From: Cunninghamia lanceolata
Lineage: Eukaryota > Streptophyta > Pinopsida > Cupressales > Cupressaceae
NCBI GenBank assembly: GCA_027924645.1
Contig: BSBN01001752.1
Location: 13,100,001 to 13,164,000, forward strand
Direction of reading: 5' to 3'
DNA: 64,000 nt
Shown here: positions 47,033 through 57,350 of the stretch, piece after piece
Numbering within the stretch: the first letter of the stretch is position 1
Layout of the letters: each line of letters begins with the position of its first letter
The notes under the pieces: generated by a model
The model's input: the letters and a program-made list of their open reading frames with translations, nothing else
What the model was told of the DNA's origin: nothing
The model's database searches: none
Translations under genes and position numbers: made by a program

Positions 47033-47677
47033 AAAGTGAGCTCTGGCTCAGGGGGAGACACAAGGAAAAACATTTTCCCCCAGCCAGTTAACTGGTGCCT
47101 AAAATTGGCACATGGGAAGTTGCAGAATAAAAGGATTTTGAGAGAAACATCTAAAGAAAGCTTGGTTAAGATATGGAAGATCTGCAGAAAGATTTGAAGA
47201 GTCTAATCTTCCAAGATTGATATGGTTTAACAGTCATCTATTAAAACAGGATTATTACAGTGAAATCTAGTATGATTCAAATTCAAGGCATCTTGTTCTG
47301 TGGATAGATCAAGTGTTTGGGGAAAGTAAGATAATTTGTTATTAATCACCAAGGATAATTTCAAGTATATCTCAGTGATCCGGAAAAAGATCTTTCTCAA
47401 AATAAGAACCAGGCAACCAGAATGACTTGAGTTGCACATTTATTGCAATATGAAATTAGAGTTTTCACAGAAATAAAAGGGTTCATTCGCTCGTCATTTG
47501 CACATTTGCATTCAAGAAGAAGAGAAAAGGAGCTTTGTAACTAATTATCTCAAACTCTCAAAAGATCAACTGTTAAAGTCGATTCACCCAACAAATTAAT
47601 TCGGCTCATTCAGTGAACCCTAGAAGCGTAAAAGGTATTTTTCATTATTGAATATTTCTCTGCAAAATCTTTTGAAG

Positions 47678-50600
47678 ATGTCTACACCGAATGTTGTAAA
47701 GATCATTGATAGGTTGCATCCTAAATTCAAGAAACATACATATAAATCCCTAGAAGTTTATCCCCTAGGCACCTTTTCAAGCATTCCGCATGGGGTTCTG
47801 CATGTAGAAGATAATAGGGCATATATTCATGTGAATATTGAAGAATTTGGGGAATCTAAGCTGGTTGATATCTATCACAAGCATTTGATAAATGACTCAT
47901 TTGAACTCAAAACTCAATATAAAGCCATCTGGTACAAGCATTTTGCACAATGCATTCATTTCCCCTGTTTTGCAGAAGATGAATGGGTCCGGTATGTTCT
48001 AAGTAGAATGCATGATAACTTTATATTATTGATGAGACCATTTAAGATAACCAAGGATGCCATTAGGGTAGTAACCGGATTGCACTCATCTGGTGGGATT
48101 CTTGTTCTCAAATTTGTCAAGAATCAAACTGTGAGTGAAGCTACTGGATCAAAATTTGACAAAAGAGCAATGACAATAGAAGACATTACCGATCCAGATG
48201 TCAAGTTTGCCTCCATGATCATTGGTTATAAGATATATCACTCTAGCAGGGAAAATTCAATACCCAAAACTGCAATTTACACTACTTATGAAATGTTGAG
48301 GAAAAATGCAGATTATGATCTTTGTGAACTCCTTCTGAGCCAACTAATGGAAAACCTACAAAAGATCAAGAAGGACAAGAAGAACTCCTTCAAGTATGGT
48401 GGTCTGATACTGTGCTTGTTCTTCTACTTCATGAATGAGCTTCCCGGATCCAGTGGTTGGGTATGGCAGAATGATAGACCAGTAGCCATCCAAATTAGAG
48501 ATTATATACATGGGCTTAGTGATGCCAAGGCACAAAATACAGCACTCGGGCTATTTCAAGAATTTTTAGAGCATGATGCAAGCAAGAGAGAGAATTCCCC
48601 AATCTTTAGTTGAAAAGTATAAAGATACAGTATGCTTTATGGTAGAAACTGATCAATGTCTAATGGAGGTAGTAGAGCCAAGAATAGTCTGGATCATGCC
48701 AATGGGGTATGAAGTAGATGAGAAAATTGTTGAGCTACATGTTCAACACATGATCAATCAATCCAAGGATCCTAAAGCAGAAAGGTTTGGAACCTTTGAA
48801 GAATTAAGTGTGAAGATCCATGTGGAGCTAAGACAACCGAAAATAAAAAGAAAAGTGAGGAGGGAAGTAGAAGAGTTTGCCAAGAGGCATGGAATTTCAA
48901 AAGAGGCTCTTGATGCAAATAGAGAAAAGACAGAAAGGGCAGAGAAAGAAAAAGAAAAAGTAGAGAAAGAAGGTGCTCCGATGGAAGTCCCCTCTCGGAC
49001 CAGATCCTCTAAGACCTTTGCACCTACCACTGCAAAGAGCTCTAAGGCATCAAAATCAGAAGCAAAATTATCTGGAAAAGGTGAGAAGAGAACCAAGAAA
49101 AAAGCAACAAGATCTTACACAAGCCAAAAGGATGAAGAAGAGACAAAATCAAATGAGGAAGTAAATAAAATGAAGAAGAAAAGGAAAACATCCGGTGAAC
49201 CTTCTGCTGAAGAAGTAATAGAAGAATTTGTTGAGAAACCTAGTCTGTGTATTGATGACATCATAAAATCAGTTACTGTGGATGGGAACCTTCAACCAAT
49301 GGCTAAATTCTATGATGATTACAATGAAGCTGACCAAAAAATCTTGCAAGAAGCCATAGTTAGGTATTTGAATATCTACAACAAGGCTTTTATTGAAATC
49401 ATATCTCTTATTCCCAAAAGCTTAGAAAAGGAATTAGAAATAAGAAAGAATAATGCTATGGCAAAGGATCTTGAGATTTGAGAACAAATAGCTATTCAGC
49501 TATATCCTTCAATCACTCCTAAGCAGAAGAATATGATCTTCAAAGATTGTAAGGATGAGTTCCGGAGCAAAGCTAGAATGAATCAGCTTATGCTTAGAGA
49601 AACTGACAAAGTAGCAAAAGAGACAGAAGAGATCCTCTAGAATGCATACAAAAGATTCAACATTCCTATTGTAGAGGACTTAGGAGATGATCCCTCTGCT
49701 ATAGATGGTGAAGAAGAATCTACTGAGACAGTGGTAGAAGAGGTAAAGGAGACGGGTGAAGAAAAAGGTAAGGACTTAGATTCCTCTACTCCGGAAGAAG
49801 AGGTCCATGATCAAGCAAACATCTCTCCTCTGGTTTCCCCTATAGACTCTAGATCCAAAGAAAAAGAAAGAGTACAAGAGAAGATCAGTCAAGAAGCAAA
49901 AGAAAAAGAAGATGACAGTAGCAAGGCTGCAGAAGGAGAGAAAACTCCAACAGAGAAGGCCACAGATGATAGTGGTAAGGCTGCAGAAGGGGAGAAAATT
50001 CTGTCTCTGGTAAGAGACACAACAGAAGCAGTCAAAGAGTTCTTGACCAAAGAGATGATGGATTTTGATGAACCGGAATTGCTTCAAGGTCCATTCAATT
50101 TTGATTCCCTCTCTCCGGTCCAAACCATGAAACTAGCTTCCTTCACTCAAGCAAAGGCAAAAGAAAAAATACTGAAGTCTCACATGGAAGACTGTGAGCT
50201 CATAGAAACTACATCCGGTGTATTGGAAAAGATCATGCCATCCTTCCAAAAGGATCCTACAGCCTCCACATCCGGTAATCTAAAGTCTCTTGTAAATTAT
50301 GTTAATACACATTTTGATTCTTTAGAGAAAGCAGCAGAAGAGAAAGTCAGGAAATAATTTTTGAATAAGAGATTCTCTGAAGTACAAGGTCTAATCTCAA
50401 ATGACAGGAGAGTTATGGATATTGGGATAAAGAGTTTAGAAAATGCTCTCAAAGATGGCAGAAATATTTATAAATTTTGTTTATCTTGGCCCAAAGTGAC
50501 CAAAGATGTTGATAAGATAGTAAAAGAGCAAGAAGATAAACTACTAAGTTTGTCTCAAAGTTTTGATCCTCTCTCATCTCCTATAATCAATCAAGAATGT

Positions 50601-50888
50601 CAGACTATTGCAGTCTTGAATGAAATTAAGAAACTTGAGAAGGAGTAGAAAAATAGAATAAGTAGGTTGAGTGAACTTAGAGGGATCATTATCCCTAAGT
50701 TAGAGGCCATGCATGAGGCCCTAAGTGATGCTCAGACTACAGCTCGGACCAGTGATCTGACAAATCTAAAAAGGGTAGAATCTTTTGCATTCTTGTTGAG
50801 TGGTCACATCTCAATTTTGGATAGGATGAAGATGAGTTGGGCAACAGAAGTGGTACAGCTAAAGACCACTTTTGTAGATATATTTTAG
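47678..50888 (+). pseudogene. Family Z ORF2, full-length copy (about 1,070 codons) with frameshift and stops
   Basis: Starts at ATG 47678 (MSTPNVVKIIDRLH). The first 310 codons are open. A one-base deletion near 48550 relative to copy 1 shifts the frame, and stops occur near 49479, 49638, 50355 and 50646. The N-terminal 320 residues form the conserved part, including DYDLCELLLSQL and SFKYGGLILCLFFYFMNELP; the W extra ORF has a similar pattern at the same relative place (AAYIANKI ... SFEHYSLL ... YFSQEVGL). Then come a basic-acidic linker and a helical C terminus. Function unknown; no pol, protease or membrane motif. Confidence 0.72.
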
Positions 50889-51140
50889 TATATGTAGGTA
50901 AAACATGTATATATGTTTTATGTGGCTAAGTATAGATTTTTTTTGGAAATTTTGGTGTGCGGACCCCACCCTTTGCCATTGATGTCAAAGGGGGAGTGAG
51001 GAGCAGTGAAAAATGAGGAATCTAGCTAAGGGGGAGCTCCAAAAAATGTACATAAGAATAGAGCATCAGCCAAGGGGGAGTATAGTGTGACACTTAGTCA
51101 TTTTTTACTAAGTGTTGCCATCAATGCCAAAGGGGGAGAT
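50889..51140 (+). other. 3' untranslated region with polypurine tract of Z copy 2
   Basis: Non-coding, with repeated AAGGGGGAG tracts (50990, 51028, 51073) and the terminal AAAGGGGGAGAT ending at 51140, next to the LTR. Confidence 0.75.
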
Positions 51141-52227
51141 TGTTGGCAAGAGACACTATATGGCTTCATGAGTGTTGTCATTGATGCCAACAAAGTTCAC
51201 CCCACCCATCCGTAGAACATGGTGTGCCTATACCAGAAGTCAGATTGAAGAAGTGTTGTGGTCCTGTAAGCAAGAACAGAGCATGCAGTAGGGTCTGACG
51301 ATCAGGTCCGGATCTCTCAAAGGAAGTATCTCAGTAAAGTACAGATTTGGGGAAGTCAATAGGAGTAAATTGACTGGTAGATTCTAGGGATTGAACCTCT
51401 AGTGATGGAAGAGTGAAGAGACATAAGCACTTGAGTGTTAGGTTTTTGTTTGGCAGAATAGACAAAGGAACAACTAACCGACAGAGCATCAGACCTAAAT
51501 CAGGATCAGATATTGATGGTGATCAAGCTTCCTGAGGTATCATTCATAACTAGCTGACATGATTGATGACTTCTATAAGCATTTCTTTGATCTGCATTAC
51601 TTGGTATGCAAAGATTCAGCCGACTAATCAAAGTTTGGGAAAATATTGACTATTCTGGATGCCGACTAGAAAGAGGATGAAATCCTTTGTGCGGATATAT
51701 ATACCAGATATATTTGGATGTGAAGGTGTGTGTGGCATATCGAGAAGTGTGAAGAAAAGAAGAAGAGCAGTGTGAAGGCAGTAAGACAGGTCCGAAATGT
51801 AATAGGACAACAACACCTAAGAGAGTGAGAATGAAGTGTAGCAGATCAGTCTATTGAGCTTAACTGGAACTGAACCTCAGCATTTGAGAATGCTTCTCAT
51901 CAGTTCAAGTATCTAGATTCCTTGTATAAACTATTATAGGCAGTGACCCTCTTGTGAGCAGTGTGCTCAGGCAGTAAGCCCTAATTGGCATGTGCCATTT
52001 GTTCTTTCTATTCTTCTAACAAAGAATACAATCTTGGGTTAATCACCCCGTGGTTTTTCCCCTAACATGGTTTTCCATGTCAAAATCATTGTGTCGTGTG
52101 TATTAATGTTATTTCCATTTCATGGTTATGTTTGCTTATTTAATTTAATATTGCACTAATTGATAAGGAAATTTAGAAAGCTGAAATAATTAAGATAACT
52201 GATTCCCCCCCTGCTCAGTTATCAATA
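51141..52227 (+). repeat. 3' LTR of Z copy 2 (1087 bp)
   Basis: Runs TGTTGGCAAG to ATCAATA. Differs from the 5' LTR by scattered substitutions, so the insertion is not recent. Confidence 0.92.
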
Positions 52228-53190
52228 GGTACTACTTTCCCACACTCTTTCAAGATGCATACAACTAGATGTGTAAGTGTGAATTGTGCCAGCAGTTTGT
52301 GGGAAAACCCAAGTTGGTGGCTCTACCACTTAAGCTGGTGGTTATTGATGAACCCTTTCAACAATGGGGTATTGATTTCAATGGAGCCGTGAATCCACAA
52401 TCAAGTGTAGGGTATAGTTATGTTCTCACGGCTACTGATTACTTCACCAAGTGGATGGAAGCCATTCCTTTGAAGCATGCTACCTTAGAAATGGTTTGCA
52501 ACTTCCTCAAAGAAAATATTATCTCAAGATTTGGGGTGCCTAGCAAGATAGTAGTAGATAATGCTACTTGTTTTTTGTCTCATGAGATAACATAATTTTG
52601 TTTTGAGTATGGGATCATTCTTGCTCATTCTTTAGACTATTATCCCCAAGGAAATGGTCAAGCCAAATCAAGAAATAAGAATTTGGTTGACATAATCAGG
52701 AATTTGGTTGATGAGAATCATAAAACTTGGCACAAGGCATTGTATGATGCATTGTGGGTAGATCGTATCACCCCCAAATAGGCAATTGGCATGTCTCCAT
52801 TTTAACTTCTATATGGTCTAAATGCTGAAATACCTATCACATTAGAGTTGCCTGCTTTGAAGTTGGTCAAGTCAATTGAAGATGAAACTTTTGATAGTTC
52901 CATTGAAAAGCATGTTATGTTTCTTACTGAACTTGAAGAATAGCACGTGAAGGTGGTGGATCACATTATAGAATACCAAAGTCAAGTGAAGAAGCTTTTT
53001 GACAAGAAAGCAAAGTCCCGTAATTTCCAAATCAGAGATCAAGTTCTATTAATTTCAAGTTTGATCCTTTGTGGAGAGGTCCTTTTGTGATTCATCAGTT
53101 CTATGGTGAAAATAGCTTTCTTCTAGAGTATCAAGATGGGACACCCTTTCTGCTGCCTCATAGCAAACAACATCTGAAGCTTTTTATTTA
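52228..53190 (+). pseudogene. Integrase of element Y, catalytic core and C-terminal part
   Basis: After the GGTAC copy the zinc domain ends (CKCELCQQF), and the core shows WGIDFNGAV (first Asp), IVVDNATCF (second Asp) and YYPQGNGQAKS, where the usual catalytic Glu of the QAE motif reads Lys. A DALWVDRITPK and LFDKKAKSRNF, IRDQVLL tail follows. Several stops; catalytically dead by the Glu change. Confidence 0.75.
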
Positions 53191-54424
53191 GAGAAGCGAC
53201 CGACAAGTTTGTGTAATTTGTATAGTTTAATGGTCTTTTCTTTCTTTATGTTGTTTTGTGTTGTGTTTGTCACCTGACTCTATAGCCCGATGGTTAGATG
53301 AAGGCACTTAGAGTTTTGGGATTCTTCTCCCTTTGATCATTTCAAAGGATGATCGAGGGAATCTCCCCAATTAGAGCTAGTTGTTATCCTCGAATTTTGC
53401 TTTCTCAAATTCCTGGGATAACCCCTATGAAACTTGTCCATTACATAGCCCATGTCCTCTAAGCACACAAATTGAGATAGTTCTAGGTCATCTCGGGCAT
53501 GGTTTGATCCCTTGAGGAATCTTCTCATTTTGGGTTATTGTTCATTTTTGAATTTTTGCAATGTGTTTGCATTTTAAGAGTTAGTATTTTTTTTGTGTTA
53601 AGTGTAGAAGTTTAAACAATTTGCACTTATGCATGTTGTGTGTAGTTGTGGAGAATTTCTCCACAACTACACCTGTCATGTTGTTGCGGAGAAATTCTCC
53701 ACAACTACACTCCTATAGCAACATGTATGGCCATTAATAGTCATTAATGAAAATTTTTTGAAATCTTTCTTCCCTATTTGTTTTCCATTTAGTTTCTTTT
53801 CTTCATTTGTCTTTAGTTGTTGCTGCGTTTTTTATCTCCCATGCCCTGTGCAAGCCGAATACTTGTTTCTTGGATTGTATCATCAGATTTTGACTTTGAT
53901 TCATAGGTATGTCGACTTCTTCTCTTTCCTTTAAACTCTATGTTTTGTGTTGTTTAGGGCTTTGAATCAACATTAAGTTCTCTATATTCAAAACTCAAGA
54001 TCTTGATGTGTAAGTTTTTGTGTTTTCATTTCATTTTGTTTTTTTGTGTTCTTTAAATCCTTGTTTCCCCTGTCGAAACCCTAGGTTTCGTTGTATTTGT
54101 TTTTACCTTGTTTATTGGTTTGTTCTATACATGTGAACATGTTCAGAGTTTTATCTCTGAACAACATGATCTTTGGATCATACGTTGTTCGGAGATAAAA
54201 CCATGAACAACATGATATTTTCTCTACCCATCGATGAGATGTTGTGCAGGATTTAATCTTTGCACAACACCCAGTGTAAGGTGTTGTGCGGAGATTAAAT
54301 CCTACACAACATCCTTAGCACCTTTTATATAAGTATAAACACTTAATGTGTTGTGCAGAGTTTATTCTCTGCACAACACCCTTGTAAGGTGTTGTGCGGA
54401 GAATAAAATCCCACACAACACCTA
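53191..54424 (+). other. Post-pol structured spacer of element Y
   Basis: No ORF. From about 53385 it aligns with 27837-28870 of X. It holds a 33-nt perfect palindrome (53640-53672), a GTTCAGAG...CTCTGAAC stem (54141-54162) and GTGTTGTG...CACAACAC modules at about 54240-54420. It is cut by the C2 LTR at about 54430. Confidence 0.7.
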
Positions 54425-54432
54425 CATACTGG

Positions 54433-55288
54433 TATAGTCACGGTTAGGAGGGCCCACAAAGTGAACAGTCCAGATCGTGTAGCAAGAGTAAACACAATGG
54501 AAGAAACTCAAATACAGGATACAATGAATGATCCAAATTCTCAATATATCATAGATTGAAATCACTTATATGTCGGCAACATGCGAGCTACAAAACAAGG
54601 GATCACAAGCTTGATTACATAATAGAAAGATATGGCATTGAAGCGCCTCTTCATAAAAAATCTAAGACTAAAACATCATATCATGATTCACTAATGATGA
54701 TCTACTAATGAACTACTTTCCTATGAATCTACTAAATGTTTACATATCATCTTCAAGCTCAAGAATTCCTCCGCATCCACCCAGAAAGAAGTTACATTCT
54801 CCAATGAAGGTGTAACATGTGAAAATAAATAGGCCAGCCTTAAGCAATAGGTACTCCTTCGCAAATGATGGGAACTTGGTATAGATTTCAAGGAAGGTCG
54901 GCTAAGTCTTCAACAACCTTGAATGATGTTTCATTTTGCTCCACAAGCCACATGAATGCTTTGCAACCTTCTCTTTCAATTGGTTGTCTAAGACTGTCTA
55001 ACTGCTCTATCCTGAGAAAAAAAATTGATCTTCTAAGAGCGATATATTTCTGGAAATTGATCCAAATGAGCTGAATTTTGGATATGATGTGCATGATGAT
55101 GTTTAGAAGATAAATCCTACTCTACAAGAGCTGATGTGACAATTTAGAAAAATGCGGTACAAAATGCTAAAACTGCTATTGACAGAACTAAACTAGAATG
55201 AACTAGAAAATGAAAGAAACAAAGAAAGAATGCAAATATTTTTGGTTGATGCAAGATTGCTCTACAACCTGGGATGCTCCTGCATCAG
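54433..55288 (-). repeat. 3' LTR of chromovirus C2 (about 856 bp)
   Basis: The minus-strand start is TGATGCAGGAGCATCC, right after the coding end. The plus-strand left end TATAGTCACGG, TTAGGAGGG resembles the P LTR end (TAATGCAATCAAGG, TAGGAGGG). No second copy lies in the window, so the left limit is by analogy with P. Confidence 0.6.
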
Positions 55289-56282
55289 ACACCTAGGGTT
55301 GTGAAAAAAAGTGAGTCCCTCACTTTGCAGGGGCTAGAGGAAAACCAATATGGTCCACCTCAGCCTGAGAAATCCAAGTTGAGTCTTCTTCTAGTCTACC
55401 TTTCCACTTTACCAAGTATTCCTTGTATTGTTTTCTTCTGGTTCTGTGTGCAACTCTACTCTCCAAGATCTCTTCATTCTATTCCAGTGCTTGTTGTGGT
55501 AACTGATTCTTCAGATCTTCTCCAATGTTGTCACTGAACTCTCCTTCATGATACTGATATAGGTCTGTAATGTTGAAAATAGGTGATATACCTAATGTCT
55601 ATGGTAGCTCCACTTCATATGCATTTCTTGAATCAAACTTCCTGAGTATCCTACATGGTCCAAACTTCTTCATCTTCAGCTTGTTATGTGTGCCTATTGG
55701 AAATCTCTCTTTCCTTAGATATACCATCACTTCATCTCCAACTGTAAACTCTTTGTATCTCCTCTTCTCATCTGCTTGCTTTTTATATTTACTGTTCATT
55801 TCCTCCAAATGCTTCGTAACCTAATTATGCAATGTCTCCATGTGTCCTACAAATTATTCTGCCTTTCACTTCTCTTATCCTCTATGCTAATGTCTCTCAT
55901 CTCCACTACTCCTCTAGTGTTTACTCCTGTTACAATCTCAAAAGGTGTCTTTCTAGTACTTCTATTCACTAAATTATTGTATGCAAACGCTTCTTGTGAT
56001 AAGATTAGATCCCAATTTCCTACCTTTTCTCCAACCAAACATCTCAACAAGTTACCCAAAATCCTATTTACTACCTTTGTCTATCCATCTATCTGTGGAT
56101 GAAATGCTAAATTAAACTTTAGGTCTACCTTCATCTTCTTCCACAATGTCTTCCAAAAGTATCGAATGAATCTTGTATCTCTGTCTAAAATTATGCGCTT
56201 AGGTAATCCATGCAATCTCACAATCTCCTTGAAAAATAGGTCAGCTACATGAAATGCATCAATTGTCTTCTTACAAGGTATG
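55289..56282 (-). pseudogene. Integrase and chromodomain of chromovirus C2
   Basis: On the minus strand: the integrase core end ([22 protein letters not shown] with second Asp, then LAFHPQIDG, where the Gln-Ser-Glu motif is decayed), FAYNNLVNRSTRKTPFEIV and the [13 protein letters not shown]-terminal block. A chromodomain follows (ILESRVAHRTRRKQYKEYLV, then KWKGRLEEDSTW). The KWKG block and tryptophan match group I chromodomains (Reina/CRM-like). Stops and shifts present. Confidence 0.78.
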
Positions 56283-57333
56283 TGTTAGGTCTCAAAAATG
56301 CAGGTTGCTGATCCTAAGAGGATGCCAGGCTCTATGTTTAGATTTGCAACATTTTTGAACTAACTTGACGAAATCAACCTTCAAGGTTTAGTGATTTCCT
56401 ACACTTCAGGTCCTGCTACACCTAGGTGGGTGAACCTTGGGAATTAAAGCAGACTAAATGTAAATGTATTGACTAATTAAATCTATCTATAATGGCAAAG
56501 GGTGTAAGATAGATGAAAAGCTTGTTATTTGATTATATCTAATGTCTAGTGAATGGTTTGGTAGAGATTGTATAAGTAATATCAAGGTAAAAAAAAGATT
56601 TTAAAATGATGAATTTAAATAAGACCAGTGCTTTATTGGGTAACAGAGTCGAATGAAGGGCTTAGACTAGTGGCTTACAATGAGTACTAAATCTAATTGT
56701 TTGGCACAACTTTAGTTTATAACTTGTATAAACGTGCAAGGGAATGACTGACAAACTCTTTTTGATAATCCAACCAATATAATCAGATATCTTATAATTC
56801 ACCAGAAGGTATTTTAATCCTTACTTGAAGGAACCAATTGAAGTGAATGAGCAAGAATAACAGATAATATTATCTTGGAGACAGAATGGCAATCCTAATT
56901 ATATGGCTCTACTTAGTAATCCAAACTTAATACTTCCAGGCTATCGTGACTGATCAGAAGGATTTAATTCCTCAATTGGAAACCAATTTACTCAATCACA
57001 CAGATATAGCAAATGTGTATTGAAAAATTAAATATATGCTTGATATATTAATTTGAATAACAAGGAAATATAGAACTGGAGACAACCACAGAATTGAGTA
57101 ACTATAACAAACAATTGATGCCAAGATAGAACCACTGAATCAAAGAACTTCAATCTACTACTTCAAATAAAACATGCAACATAGTCTTTCTAAAACATTG
57201 TAAATTATATATATGTATATATATCCTACTGCTGATGATCTTTCAGCACCAATTGTTTAAACTTATATAGGTATTTCTATGAAGAGACATAACTCTTCAA
57301 TAAGTCCTTTTGGGAATTTGACAAGATTAACAA
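56283..57333 (-). repeat. Probable 3' LTR of element W
   Basis: The left edge is set by the abrupt end of C2 integrase homology at TGTTAGGTCTC (minus strand ...CTAACA). The right edge at about 57333 (GATTAACA) is a guess from near-inverted ends; no clear polypurine tract is seen. No ORF. Confidence 0.4.
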
Positions 57334-57350
57334 CCATTAAATAACTATGA

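Larger units (their letters stand above)
44696..52232 (+). mobile_element. Complete non-autonomous LTR element, family Z copy 2, GGTAC duplication
   Basis: Two LTRs of equal length (1087 bp: 44701-45787 and 51141-52227), primer site, a Gag-like ORF, ORF2 and a polypurine tract. GGTAC stands at 44696-44700 and 52228-52232. There is no pol. The outermost bases are mutated (TA instead of TG at the left, TA instead of CA at the right) while the inner copies are canonical. The element interrupts the Y integrase, in the same orientation. Confidence 0.93.
38947..54424 (+). mobile_element. Ty3/gypsy element Y (Tat/Ogre-like), interrupted by Z copy 2
   Basis: Primer site, gag, protease, an archaeal-type RNase H, RT, degenerate RNase H, integrase and a hairpin-rich spacer follow in order. 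The integrase type (CGGHF ... H2C2, YYPQGNGQA) and archaeal-type RNase H place it near Tat/Ogre. A 7.5 kb Z element splits the integrase, an LTR-like insertion splits gag, and chromovirus C2 cuts the spacer. The extra ORF and 3' LTR expected from X and W are not in the window. Many stops; dead. Confidence 0.8.
54433..56282 (-). mobile_element. Chromovirus C2, 3' part, minus strand
   Basis: A 3' LTR (54433-55288) follows an integrase with chromodomain (55289-56282). The rest of the element lies beyond the W insertion, which breaks the integrase at 56282. It is inserted in the Y spacer. Its left duplication cannot be paired because the other end is outside the window. Confidence 0.72.

Noticed and set aside
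55274..56102. Plus-strand ORFs at 55274-55537, 55570-55824 and 55776-56102
   Set aside because: They lie antisense to the C2 integrase and chromodomain, which have recognisable motifs on the minus strand.
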